64,000 nt of DNA from Piezodorus guildinii (Eukaryota; Arthropoda; Insecta; Hemiptera; Pentatomidae), in the NCBI GenBank assembly GCA_023052935.1, contig CM041294.1, positions 22,530,635-22,594,634 on the forward strand, given 5' to 3'. Below the pieces are notes generated by a model. The model saw only the letters and a program-made list of their open reading frames with translations, made no database searches and was not told where the DNA came from. Within the stretch, counting starts at the first letter, position 1. The number at the start of each line of letters is the position of its first letter. Made by a program: the position numbers and the translations under genes. Shown here one piece after another: positions 43,298 through 55,676 of the stretch.

Positions 43298-46200
43298 GTA
43301 TGTATAATGCATGTCTGGTATATTGTATGGTATATATATTTTTTTTTTACCATACTGTTTTATTTGTGGTAGTGTTAGCTCGTAGCGAAATTTTGTAATA
43401 GTGAGTACCTGTTTTTATTCTATTTAGAATAGTCATTAATTCAATATTTCAGTTAAAAGCACGGCTGATTTCACATTTTATATGAATAAACCTAGAAATA
43501 TATTTTATTTTATAGGCAATTACAAGAAAAAAATTACTCTGGATTAAAATAAAGTCAGTTTTCTTCTTCTTATTTTATTTTTTTTTTTTTTCACAATTGT
43601 ATCTATTATGTAAATACATTACTTGTAATGCTATGTTGTTATTCTAAGTCTATTATGTATGTTACATATCTGCATACTATGTTTTATTATTACATGTCTT
43701 AAATATGAATGCTTGATTATCTAGATGTAGCACATAATTTTGATTCATGTTCATTTGAATCTCATTACATACAATTAATTTAAAAAAATATATTTATATT
43801 ATTTTAGAGAGGAGATGCCATCTTTAAAATATAACTTATACCTAGTAGAATTTTATGATATGTTAAATATGAAAAAAGATATGTTTGTAAATTCGGAATT
43901 TAAAAAAACAAAATAATGGAATAACTAACAAGGATTGTTTGTTCCATAATATCATAATGTGAAACTTGTTATGAATTTTTTTTTTAATTAATGTAAAATA
44001 TGATGTAATCACAAACAGTTCAAAATACTACCTAAAGGAGTTTCAAACCCTGATAAATATAGTATGGGCAGTTCCAATGCAATACTACAAGTGACGCGGA
44101 TGTGTTTGTTTACCACTCATTATAAAAATATTAATCATTTTATTTTCATACAGTGTAGTCATCAAGTGAGTTTTCAGTGTATTTTAAACATATAATATCC
44201 ATAATTATTAACCAGATCCGAACTAGTTTTACTATATTTTCTGTTTTATATTTTTCATTTACAAAACACAAATTAAATATTTAGACATTACATGCGGGTA
44301 GGGTATTAATACTTTTTATGGCGACTGATTGTTATCTGCAGTTTAGGTATTTTTACTGTTTACATAGTGTGATTATTATCATCTCGTAAAGTATTAGTAT
44401 CCACTCCCTTAATGTAATATGTTAAGATTAATTTTTGTAAGTTACAATCATCTTTGAAAAACTGGTGCTGCTTAATAACTGTTGAAAAATGAAGCACATC
44501 TTCTGCAGCTCTTTTTTTGTTTGTGTGATATTACATTTCACTGGAGCTTTACACATTGCACACTATGTATTAATTATTATAATTAATGTTATAATAGTTG
44601 AGTTTTAATGTTTTTTTTGCTATGTTTTCTCTTTTTGTTGTTATAAACCAAAACCTAAGAGCTCCACGTCCTAAATATGACTGTAGGTATTTTAACAGGC
44701 ATTCTGTGTTCTTCCTAATCCTATATAATGGGTTTTATAAGCCTTATTTTTTATTTCTTCTTGTTCGATCTCTCCTTTTTAAATTAGAAAAAACATCCTT
44801 TGTAAAAATCTTTAACATGTTATATGCCTATGGGATCAGTCCAATACATTTTATAAATCAGCCTCCAAGAAAATGTGGACTCTTCAATTATGTTTTAATT
44901 CATGATCAAATTAATATTTAAAGAAAATTGAACTTTATATCAAATTTTAAAAAAATATGAAATATTCCAGTCTATAAATGGTTCTTCTTTTCAAAAATAA
45001 ATAAATAATTCCAGAACTTATGTTTGGTTATTTCTTTTTGCTTATTTATGTCTAAACCATTCCTTGAGTTAGCACTCAGTTCTTAGCAATATACATTAGT
45101 TAGGTTGTATGTATCAGTGATGTAAGCAATCGAATCCTGATTTAGTCGGTAGGTTCCAGTTCATAATTTAATCAATAGACAAAGACACTAATGGCCTCAA
45201 TGCTTTTTATCTACACAATATTACAGTAACTAACTACTAAGTTTAGAGTTTTAACTTGTTTCATTTTCATTACTAATTAAACCATTATTTATGTGAGAAG
45301 ATAACTTTTATGATTAAGACTTGAAAAAAATGAAATTCCAAAGAATTGTGTTGGTATCTCCTCTCTGTCATATCAACCTCTCCTTCAAGGGTATGCTGAA
45401 AACTCTGCACTATAGTCAACAATCTTTTTCAAAAACATTTTAGCTAATGATTGTGTTAACATTGTTTTATAAATTTATCATAAATATGTTTCTTTATTAG
45501 TAAACTGAAGACTTCTTATCTATATGGAAGCTATTGAAAATGTTTAATATTCATATTAATTTTACTGATCAGAAACGAAAATTTTACAAATAATATTGGG
45601 ACAAATAAGGAAAGATAGAATAAGTCAAGACTGTACTCTTTAAGACAACTGTACTATGATTGAAAACATGGGAACAGTTATCAACAATTCGGGAAGAATT
45701 CTAGGAAATTTCAAGCAGAATAAAGAAAGGTAATGAGTTCTATTTGTAGGCAAATGAGTAGAGAGTAAAATAGTTAAACTCCATATTTTTTAAGGCAATT
45801 CCCAACCATAAGTATGGAGGTGAGTTGGGCTGTAAGTGACAAAAAGAAAGACCGAATTACCACAGTTGAAATAAAATAACTATGCACTATAATAAGGTAA
45901 AAGGTGAAGGGATCAGGAAAGAAGGTTTAAGAGAAGATTAAGAATCTCTGCATTAAAAGATACTTTATACAAATATCAACTAAAGTGGTCCGCACATGTA
46001 TGCTGGATGATTTAGGACTAAGACCATTGGAAGTTTTATAAGGCTAAACTTTCAGGTAAGAGGCTATGAAGAACATTCAAGATTGCATATAATTTATATT
46101 ACCACAAGTTAGGAGAAAAATATCTCATACTAATGAAAGAGGTAGTGCAAGAGAGGTAAGAGTGAATCAGATGGAATCGAGGCTCCTCCATACTGAAAGA

Positions 46201-46519
46201 TACATGGAGAAAATAAGAAGATAGTTTAGAATTTCTTTACAATTAGTTTGTTGAATTTTAAAACTTCTATTAAACATTGTCAATGTTTAAAATGATGGTT
46301 TTTAAAACATTTATTCTGACATGAAATTCCTATTTGCTATCTTCATGAAATATATTACAATGTTAACACATTCCTTTTAAAGTGTTCTCATTACAACATC
46401 CATCCATTTCATAAGCTTAAAGTAGGAAATGGCAAGTGCAGAGTTCTATTCAGTGCAGATTTAAGAAGCTTGCCTAGTGAGGTAGACGAGGTTGGCATAG
46501 ATATGTGCGACTGTTGCAG
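43298..46519. other. Intron with very old RTE-like LINE remnants
   Basis: Mostly AT-rich. About 44640-44700 translates to LRAPRPKYDCRYFNRHSVFF, which resembles the linker before the reverse transcriptase of RTE-like LINEs (PRPK.D). About 45560-46215 contains a worn C-terminal block and is listed separately. The sequence between has no recognised feature. Confidence 0.4.
45560..46215 (+). pseudogene. RTE-like reverse transcriptase C-terminus, heavily decayed
   Basis: In broken frames the text follows the C-terminal half of the 201-1292 protein: ISALKDTLYKYQLKWSAHVC corresponds to VALKETIEERQLRWFGHVCR, and SGKRL, LYYHKLGEKYL and MKEVVQER follow in the same order. Stops and frameshifts are frequent. 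It is a distant, old member of that family. Confidence 0.5.
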
Positions 46520-46684
46520 ACTTGAATGGGTCCCGATGTGCCAGCCTCCGATGCCGAGAACCACAGCCTCAGCCTCTAGTTAGCCGGAACTCCCTCCTCG
46601 GCCGGCTCGGTATCCGCAAGCCCTCCCTCCCGGCAGCCCCTACTTCCAGGACTTTTAGCTTGGACGATTTGCTTAAGCCGCCAA
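46520..46684 (+). CDS. Host gene exon 11: cytoplasmic tail
   Basis: Acceptor 'gactgttgcag', donor 'gtaaga'; phase 1 both sides. The exon is GC-rich and encodes a Ser/Pro-rich, basic stretch: SLLGRLGIRKPSLPAAPTSR and TFSLDDLLKPP. RKPS and SRTFS are possible basophilic-kinase sites. No domain is recognised. The frame is the only one open across the joint with exons 10 and 12. Confidence 0.85.
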
Positions 46685-49600
46685 GTAAGACCTTCCCTAT
46701 CCAGCTCCATATTCCAAATCCTTTCTATATTGTCTCGCCTCATCTTACTTATCTATACTTCCTATCAGCTTCATTTAAGTATTGATATACCGGTTATTGC
46801 TTTACAGCTTTTCTATCTTAAACTGTCAAATACAACTTTATTTTCTTCCTTAATTTAATAATAAAGATTAGCTAAAACTTTTGGGATTAGATTTTTTAAT
46901 TTAGAATTTAAAAGTCAGTTTATACATAATGTTAGAATGTTATATATGCTAAATTAGCTATAAATTTGCAGTAACTCACCAATTTGCCATTGAAAATTTA
47001 TTTTTTTAAAGTATGTTGTATTAGTTGAACATTTCTTTAAATTTTCAAAATTTAAATTCAAACACACAAGTTATTTGTTTATCAGTACCCATATTTTTAA
47101 AAATATCAAAGACAATCTAGTAATAAAATCAGAAGAAGAAAGATATCCGTATTTTTAAAATAGAACTATTGATAATATCTTTATTAATGTGAGTCTTGCG
47201 TTCTTAGGGATTTTTCATATATAATTAATAAGATTAGTTACCCATTCATATATAGAAATTAATTGTCTATTTGAATTAAGTATAAATTTTCTGTATAAGT
47301 TTACTTCCAGTTTTTATACAAATAATAAAATTTTGGATCTTCTAATCATGTTTCAATAAAATTATGGGAACATGGTTTAAAGACAGTTTTATCCCATTTG
47401 CTTCAAATGGAAATTTGCCACTGTCAAAACAAGGTATACAAGGTACACAATTGAGTATCAAAACACTAATTACAGCAATTTATGAGCTATATAATCCTAT
47501 AATAGGACGATTTTATAATATTTTAAACACCCACTGTTTAATCAAAATGCTAATATTATGGAACAATCTGTCCATAGGTCAAGGGGTAGATTATCTCCCT
47601 TTGCTATTTATTTTATTCTCTCCTTTCAGATAAAATACTAGCTTACTAAGCACTTAAAATCATTGTTTACTACTGTCTTAATTTTGTTACTAACATTGTA
47701 TAAGGTCCTAATTCGGGTGAACAAGATGGAAGGAACAAGGAACATTTGGTTATTACCTATCTCTTTGAAACCTTATGTTATTCATCAATTCATAAACTAT
47801 AGATAGTCAAGGGAATGTGTATATGTATCCTGATTTAAATAAAATATATTCCAAAAGGATTTATCATACATGGCATTATATGCTGTTATATAATTACTTA
47901 CAATATTTGTTTATTTCATTGACAAAACAGTTGTTTTCAAAATTGTTTAGTATCATTAATCACCATTAAGATTAATATTTATTAGTTGCCTAGATACCTA
48001 TAAATAGGTACCGTTCTAAATGTTCTTACTATTGTTTCAGATATTTTCCGATCTGAAATTAAGAAATACTTTTCCTAAGAATTTAGACTCACCATTTATT
48101 TAAGTTGTATTTTCTTTAATCACAACTTTTGTTTCAAATCTACTACATTAAATTAAAAATTACAGAACACTGAAAATGTATTAGATTTTTTAAAGAAAAT
48201 CTAAATTAACAATTTTTTTTTTTTTTACTATTCCATTTTTTTGAGATAAGCTGTCTTTCTTTTTCAGCACTTTTAAGGCGAGACAACCTGAAAATCTGTC
48301 TTGAATTCCATGGAAACCTACCTTGGATGTTGTGACATCACTTTCCTTTCTGGCACATTTGATTTGTTGCTTTGTTTTCTTTTGCTATCATTCTATCCCA
48401 GCTTCTGTGCGTTTTGATCTATATTTTAAGTTTTACTGCATTACTTGTCTGTCTATATGTAGTGCATGTATTTTGCAAGTACTTTTTCATATCCTTTTAC
48501 TGTAGTTTTCTAATACCTTACATCAAATATGATTATTTATAATCACTTATCCTCAAATATTTGTTTCTTCCCACAATTCATAATAAAAGAGTCCAATTTA
48601 AATGGTAGTACCAATATCTAGAAAATTTATTTTTAACTATTAAAAATCCTTTCAGACCCTACAATCCTTTGTTTAATTCAATTTTGTATTTGATCAGAAA
48701 TAATAATTTTAAAACACTTTAAATTTGTTTTTCATTTTCTTCTATTTCTTTCCCTTGATATATTTTAATACTTTTAGAGTCTATTTTTTCACCCTTAGTT
48801 CCATTATCTTAAATATAAAAATTGTTTATTCTAGTCTATTTTTATTACTGTCATGATCAGTTTTTAGAGATTCTAAAAACTGATTCGAATGATATTGAAT
48901 TCTGCAAAGATTAAATGCAATACTAAAGTCTATTTAACAGTTTATTATATAGTCTGATTAATATTAATCAAAATGACTGAATATTTTCTTAATCATTGAA
49001 CAAAATATAAAATGTAAAACATTCATCTTAGAGTGAGAAGATAGTTTATTGAAATATTTTAATACAAACTGGAAGATCTATAAAATAGATTAAAAAAAAC
49101 TGAAACTATTAAAACTAATAACGGTGTAGATATTTTTAACTGTAGATGTAATTCTAAAATTTGGTCGAAATGATGCAATCAAAGAAGAAATCACTGTTAT
49201 ATAAAACCTAAGTTTAATACACCAGTATTTCTCTTGGAAATACAAAATTATTGTTTTTTTAATTTTCTTTTTTTATAATTCATCTATTCAGATATAATGA
49301 TTTCCATACTTTTCGAACTAAAGTGCTAAGATGTTAAATATAAGTTTTATTTATCAGTATGCCTTCTTCTTTGATAGCACTCTTTCCTCTTCCACCCTCA
49401 AACCAACTTCTTAAAATTATTGATCTTAATTTTTATACAATAATTTACGTACCTATCACAAATACCCCAATATGGCACCTATATATTTAAAACTTGAATT
49501 ATTTTGTAATCCTTTATTCAATGATCTTGGATGTGTATTATAGATATATTTGTCACACTTGCTATTTATTCATATTAACTATATCTGGATGGTGGAGTTG

Positions 49601-50613
49601 ATATTCAATCAAAATTAACAGTTTTCATTCATAAAGTGACTAAAGATAACTTTTCCCTCCTTGCTATCAGAAACTTATGTTTCGTCTTCAATGACATCTG
49701 ATCACACTTTTCTTTCATGCTCATTGAATAAATGGAGCATAGAAATTACATAGCATAACTCTTAACTTTTTTTTTTTTTAAATTGAAAATGGGTAAAGGA
49801 TTCTGTTCCATATAGGTTTTGATCTTCAATCTATACTTTTACCCCTTAGTTTAGCCATATTAAAAAATTATGAAAGTTTTTATTTTAACATAATTCAATT
49901 TGAATGAAGTTTTTCCTTATGCATCATAAAAAATTATTTCTTATATCGGAACTTCTTTATTGAAATTCCTTGAAAATTTTCCCTTCTTCAATTTTAAGGA
50001 AAACAAAATATGTTTAATGTCATATAGCAATAGCTATTCTGTCCTGTCTTTTTCTCCCTTAACTTCTTCTTAGATTTTGATGCGATTTTCTCTGCCATTT
50101 ACAGAATTCTTTCTAAAGTTTTATAATTACTATAGAGCTTAACTAAGTTTCTTTTTATAAAAGATAAAATTAATTTTTTTTTAAGTCAACAAACTTTTCC
50201 GGGTATAGGACTAGTAATATTGATGGATAATATACCATTGAAAAGCGCAAGATTTTAGAAAAGTTAATATGTAATAGTTAAGAAGTGCTATTATAAACCC
50301 ATAAACTTAAGTTATTATTAAGTTCTACATTTGGATTATTTTATGAAAACAAATGTTTCCTTGAAAACTAAATGACATTTCAATGGAAAGTAAATTAAAC
50401 TTTTAAATTATAAATATTAATTTAATTAGTTTTTTATTTGGTGCCAATTTAAAAACTGTTCTTTCCCATAAAATTGATATTTTCAATGGTAATCAACAAA
50501 TCACAATATCTAACGTTAGATGCTACACTCTTAATTTTTTTTTTTTTTTTATTATGTTAAAGAAACCATGTTAAGGTAGAAGTTATGTATATTAACCAGC
50601 AATTTTCCCTTAG
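46685..50613. other. Large intron, AT-rich, with a possible old RT fragment at 47.4-47.6 kb
   Basis: The frame at 47364-47633 includes IKTLITAIYELYNPIIG and GQGVDYLPLLFILF, reminiscent of the thumb-side and GVKQGDSLSPLLF parts of RTE-like reverse transcriptases, so it may be a remnant. A patch at 50200-50290 ('accattgaaaagcgcaagat', 'tttagaaaagttaatatgta') resembles the inside of the Helentron-like family and a segment at 11085-11130. Nothing else is recognised. Confidence 0.35.
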
Positions 50614-50832
50614 CTACGCCATCACCAAGAAAGAAGCGCAACAATTCGACACCAGTGAAAAAGAGCTGTGCATCTGAAAAGAAGCAGATCCTGCAGCAGC
50701 TGGTTTCGCCAGTGACAGCACCCCCTCCACAAGCACCTCAGGAAACCATCCCCATGTCTACTAACAACAAGACCAACATAGAGCCATCCACCTCCAGCAG
50801 CGCCGAGACTTCTTTCACTGCCCCACCTCCAG
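50614..50832 (+). CDS. Host gene exon 12: cytoplasmic tail, basic and Pro/Ser-rich
   Basis: Acceptor 'ttttcccttag', donor 'gttagg'; phase 1 both sides. PSPRKKRNNSTPVKKSC is strongly basic, followed by QILQQLVSPVTAPPPQAPQE and a Ser/Thr-rich part ending TAPPPG. The basic run could act as a phosphoinositide-binding or nuclear-import signal after cleavage of the tail, but this is only a suggestion. The proline run APPPQAP may bind SH3 or EVH1-type domains. Confidence 0.88.
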
Positions 50833-51625
50833 GTTAGGCTTTCCTCTTTCTAGTTAGTGCTTTAGTTTTACACCTCTAACCTCTTAATAAATATTTCTGT
50901 TTGTATTATCTATCATGATTCAATAAGAAAATTACTTTAAACTTAGCAAATTTTATATATTTTTTTTACTTTTAGATGGTAAAATCTATTGAATACTTTA
51001 CTCATCAATTGAATATGAATATAGCAAAAAGTTTGGACAAAAACTTTTCCACAAGACTTTTGGCCTTGAGTTGATTAGGAAAAAATATAATTTATAAGCA
51101 CACTTTCAACTAATTAGGGTGTGTTCTATTAAGTTAAATTATTATTTATAAATAGACTGGCTAATGCAGGTATAAATCGATTCGACCAAAAATAAGAATA
51201 GTGAGATTTTAGTATTTTTAATGACATTCTTTGCCCTGCTTTGTTGTTCTTCAAGATTCTACTAATTTTTTAGCCAGCAGGCAGGTTGTTTCATTACAAT
51301 TTACCATAAATTTTATGTTCTACGATAAAATCAAATTTACTTTTTTCTTTATTTCCTGTTATTTTATGGGTATAATATTATTAATGGTAATGTTTACTTG
51401 TCATTTTCTGATATTCTTGATCCAATTGCTGGATAAGTTGAATCAGACTGGTTTGCAGAACATAAATTTTATTTATAACATAATTTCTCCTCGGTGTTTA
51501 TTTCACTCATATCCTTAAAACCAAAAGTGATCTCATAACTCCATAAACCTGTAGATATGTTTTAAACAGTTATCTAATGATAAAAATATTTATAGCAAAC
51601 TGTTAATACGCAAAAACAATAACAA
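50833..51625. other. Start of the last intron, nothing recognised
   Basis: AT-rich; a 95-codon frame at 51231-51518 is hydrophobic low-complexity text with no domain. Confidence 0.45.
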
Positions 51626-51768
51626 GGGTACTCACTACGTTTGCTATAGCATGCTATTTGTGTTATTTTGCTAAACCCGTAGAGCTTCTACAGTTATTTC
51701 CTGTATAAAATTGATGGGTTTAGCACAATAGCACAAATAGCATGCTATAGCAAACGTAGTGAGTACCC
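51626..51768. mobile_element. Palindromic MITE, 143 bp, arms of about 52 bp
   Basis: The arms are near-perfect inverted copies: GGGTACTCACTACGTTTGCT from 51626 and its complement ending GTAGTGAGTACCC at 51768, continuing inward through 'atagcatgctatttgtg' and 'gctaaaccc'. Only about 35 bases lie between. The almost identical arms suggest a recent insertion. I found no certain target duplication, so the superfamily is open. Confidence 0.8.
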
Positions 51769-51929
51769 CTAATGTAATCTGGGTATGGGTAGTAGTATGG
51801 ATATGAGAATATGTACAGGAGCATAATAAATAAATAAGGTATAACTCAATTCAAAATATATCTCTTAGTTCTCAGTCTTTAGAGATTTGTTCTCAGGCTT
51901 CAAGTTTCAAAAGTAAAGAAAGAAAAGAA

Positions 51930-52105
51930 AGAAAGAAAGAAAATTTTATTCTGGGACCTTAAGTCCCCTAAGAATAATAGAAAAGTTCAAAACTGTGACT
52001 TGTGTCTGGCACAGAGACAAAAACATAAAAGAAATAAAAACTTAAGATATACTTATATTATTTAAAACAATACAAAAAAGAAAAGAAAAAGAAAGTTAAA
52101 TAAAC
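51930..52105 (-). mobile_element. CR1-like LINE, reversed 3' tail fragment
   Basis: The reverse complement reads 'ttcttaggggacttaaggtc', 'ccagaataaaatttt' and ends in a CTTT-repeat (51912-51940 as printed), matching the 3' UTR and tail of the LINE at 26140-29124. Only about 170 bases remain. Confidence 0.72.
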
Positions 52106-52137
52106 AAAGACGATTACTTAGTATACATATATGTTTC

Positions 52138-52425
52138 TTCCAGTGGCGCGACAGGCCGTGTAGGCCCTGGGCCTCGCTGTGTAAATTCCTGCGAGTTTAC
52201 ATTCACATTTCACGATGCAATTTTTTTAGTGTAGGGTCATCACTCCCTACGATTAATTTTGTGAGTGGCCACCCTTTGGCTGACGGGTCTCACATAGGGA
52301 GAGGTTGTGAGTGAATCCACATTTTTTTAAAATCCTTATAAAAGCCCCGCCGGGACTTGGATTCGAACTCAGAACCTGTAGCATGAGAGACTAGCGTGCT
52401 AGCCACTCAGCCATGGGCTCCCCTC
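52138..52425 (-). mobile_element. tRNA-derived SINE, family B, reversed
   Basis: Head at the right: 'gactagcgtgctagccactc' with box B complement 'ggattcgaactc'; 3' end at the left: 'gcgacaggccgtgtaggccc'. The central 'gggtcatcactccctac' and 'ctgacgggtctcac' blocks are shared with the copies at 1384 and 17938. It starts directly beside the CR1-like tail. Confidence 0.82.
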
Positions 52426-52883
52426 ACACATACATATATGTTTATAATTATATAATCATATATGTGTATATGAAGATATATTATAATTGTACTTCTAATG
52501 GTAAAATAAGATCGAAGCAATGTTGCAATTTTAGACTGCACATTCAAAATAATAAAAAACACTGCATCTTGCATATAACATAACACTTCTTGTTATCAAA
52601 AATATATTATGATCCATAGTTTTATAACAAGAACAAATCACCTTTGTAAATATGCTATCATCCTTTAAATATTAAACTCATCATAGAATAAACTGATTAT
52701 TGCTTCTGAATCATTAACAATGCTGTTAAGAACTTATAATTCACTTTTATAATATTTTTAATTAGCAAATAGTAATTTTTAAAGCTGTACTGTGTGGATA
52801 AGAAGATAAGAGGAACCTGAACACATGGCAAATTTGTAAAAATATGACCAAAAGGCCAAAAGTAATTGAGAATTGTTCGCATA

Positions 52884-53170
52884 TTTGTTTGTCTATTTAT
52901 TTAACGTCACTTTATGCTACTATGGCTAATCGGGCGATGCTACAGAGGGAGTCCTAAATTTTGGCTATCCAGGTTTTATTAGGAGAGGGATCTTTAATGA
53001 GTACCTGACATCGCACAGGCTCGATTTTTTTCGACCCTTTTAATGTCCCTTCCGAAGGACGGCATAACTAAGGATTTTTTACTCCAATTAAAAAATCCTA
53101 GGACCACCTGCAGATTTGAACCTGTGACCTTTGGCAAAGGAAGCTGTTATGCTAACCACCCAGCTACAAG
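52884..53170 (-). mobile_element. tRNA-derived SINE, family A, full-length, reversed
   Basis: The tail is at the left ('tttgtttgtctatttattta', then 'acgtcactttatgctac'), the body has 'gggagtcctaaattttggc' and 'gaaggacggcataactaagg', and the tRNA-like head is at the right, with box B complement 'ggtttgaac' variant and 'gctaaccacccagctac'. It aligns along its whole length with 11592-11870. Confidence 0.85.
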
Positions 53171-53401
53171 TGATTCCCACTTCTATAATATTGTCTTAAA
53201 GAAAATTTGTTTATATATTTTTTTTATATCCTTTTTACTCATGCTAAATATCATCATTTACATCTTCAGAGTTTAAAGATAGAAAAGTAAAGTAAAATGT
53301 GTCTTTTGACCATTAACAATCAGATCAGAAAATATTCTATTAAAAGTGAAAGTAATTCCTAAAAGATTAATATACTATTAATTAATAATATTATGCAGTT
53401 T

Positions 53402-53622
53402 GTTGTTTGTTCATTTAACGTCACTTTATTTTACTGTGGCTAATCAGATGATGCTACAATGGGAATCCTAAATTTTGCCTATTCAGTTTTAGTTACGATA
53501 GGAATCTATACCTGATATTCCACAGGCTTTGGGATCTCCATTTTATCTCCTCTCCAAAGGATGGCATTACGAAGGAATTTTTATTCTCTTTGAAAAATCC
53601 TAGGACCATCTGACGGAAATAC
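53402..53622 (-). mobile_element. tRNA-derived SINE, family A, 5'-truncated, reversed
   Basis: Tail and body only: 'aacgtcactttattttactg', 'gggaatcctaaattttgcc', 'caaaggatggcattacgaag', 'aaaaatcctaggaccat'. The tRNA-like head is absent. It is more diverged than the copy 230 bases upstream. Confidence 0.75.
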
Positions 53623-54802
53623 TATGCAGTGTATCACTGATCATAATTTTTTTAGCTTTACATATTATCAAAACATTATAATAAATATTTATATATGTTA
53701 GTGGAAAGATATCAATTTATGTTTTTCCCTGTTCTTCTCCGGTATATTTGTTTTATATGCATTTGTGTCATTGATAATCTATTAAATATTTAATTTCCAT
53801 TCATCATCATCTCCAGCTCTATAACCAGGTTTGGGTCTTTGACGCGTCAAGTCGTCGCCTCCATTCTTCTCTGTCCTGTGCCAGGGTCCGCCAAGCTCTC
53901 TTGGCACTTCACAGGCACAAAATTTTTGTAATATTTTTTATGATTTACTAATTCATACCAATCAAAAATATTTTCAGTTGTTAAATTAATAAATATTTTA
54001 AATCTATAAAATCAATTTCTTTTTTACAACGGTGAAAATTATTGGGATTTAAATTCTTCAATTTTGAAAACATTAAAATGTAATTTAGGGTGTCATTCAA
54101 CCGTTCTTTTGACCTTAAATAAGCATATTCAAAATAGGTGTATTTTTTCAAAACCTTTTGTTAAACATAAAAAGTAATAGCCATTGGTAAAATATTTCAT
54201 TTTTATTTTACCAAATTTTAAATTTAATTATTAGGAAAGAAAGAGCTACTTTTACAAAATGGACATTTCTTTAAGTCTTTATCACTGATTTGATAATATT
54301 AAATATCAGATAATCAAGATTATTCTGTACTATTTTTTTTGTTTTATTTCAATTCACTTTATAAAAGTAAGTTTCCAAAGATGAATCACTTCACACTATT
54401 TAATTCATAGATACACTTTATGATCATGTATAATCCAGCCTAATTAAACAATATAGTTTTTCTTTTAGAAACCTTAGACATTTGTAAATATCTATAAAAA
54501 TTTATAGTTGGCTTCTTATTTATTTTTGTTTTTAATTTCTATTCTTAATTAATTTGTTTAATCTTTCCAGTATTCCTTGAGAATGAAAGGCTTTGTGACC
54601 TTAAAATTGAACTTGTTTAATTTTCTTTTTTAATACAAAGTTTCAACCACATGGTCGATTTATTTGGCAGAAGCATAAATATTTAAAATGGCCTAATATA
54701 TCGTTTGCTGCTACCTCCATTGGCTTGTAAATGTATACTTTTACTTTGTGCAAATGTTAATTGGATCAAAAATAAGGGGAAGACATCACAAAGTATAAAA
54801 AA
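53623..54802. other. Intron DNA with one possible repeat fragment
   Basis: A GC-richer patch at 53800-53925 ('catcatcatctccagctct', 'gtcgtcgcctccattcttct') resembles the ATGATG-ending tail of a LINE read on the minus strand; no coding confirms it. The rest is AT-rich. Confidence 0.35.
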
Positions 54803-55676
54803 TTTGGTGCTCATAACACACGACTTTCACTTACCTCTGTTGTTAAAATCAATTTAAGAATTTTTAAATACATTTCGAGATAAAAATCAATTGTTAAATA
54901 ATTAATTACCTTTAGTATCAATAGAAACATGTGTTTTATTAAATAATATATTATATTATATCTATGACAATCAGTTAGTTTTATTGGCTTTTCATCAGTT
55001 TCCCTTAAATTTTACAATTTTGTGTATATGTTAATATTTTTTCTAAGATCTTTAGGTTTCCAACTGTATCCTATACATCTATATAACTGTTTTATGTTCA
55101 AAAACACAAAAATTTTATGAAAAAATATGTTCGCTCTTTTCTTCTTTAGTTGACTATCAAATTCGTTCAACTTATATATTTATCCGTTTTTTTTTATCAA
55201 TGCTGAAAAGATGATGTGTTAATTTTCATAGAATCTACTAATCTTTAGGGAAAGAAAATTTAAAATATCAGTGTTTAAGCTCTGTCAGACTATTTCACTC
55301 AGAATGAAAGTTATATCATTTCAAAGCCCATTAAATTTTACAGCGATATAGAGTTTGATCAAAATCGTTGGAGCAATTTTTGAGAAAATTGTAAAAATAT
55401 GCTAAATGCATGGTATAAAAGTAGCAATTCTGGTCAGCCGATGGCAGTGAAAAAGTTGCTGTAACATCTCGGGTGTATAGTTGTCTCAAATATGAAATTT
55501 CAGTTTTGTAAGACTTATCATTTACGCGCTAGACTTACCACGCACACACACCTTTTTGCGGGACTTGGTCATTTTGACTCAAGAGACCCTAAATGTGTAT
55601 TTCTGGTGTATAATAAAACTTTAATTCGAAAAATTGTCACGATTGCCATCATTTCCCTTACAGGTAAATGAAAGTA
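54803..55676 (+). mobile_element. Helentron-like non-autonomous element, copy 4, most diverged
   Basis: Starts 'tttggtgctcataacacacg' then 'actttcacttacctc' and ends 'cccttacaggtaaatgaaag', so the subterminal inverted repeats are still visible but the 3' palindrome has decayed. Same orientation as copy 1. Internal matches include 'tgcgggacttggtcattt' and 'gaccctaaatgtgtatttc'. Confidence 0.72.

Noticed and set aside
44598..44921. 107-codon frame as a host exon
   Set aside because: It starts in AT-rich sequence, has no splice-compatible join with exons 10 and 11, and part of it resembles a LINE linker.
51231..51518. 95-codon frame as a membrane protein
   Set aside because: Hydrophobic only because of T-rich codons; no splice sites or domain.
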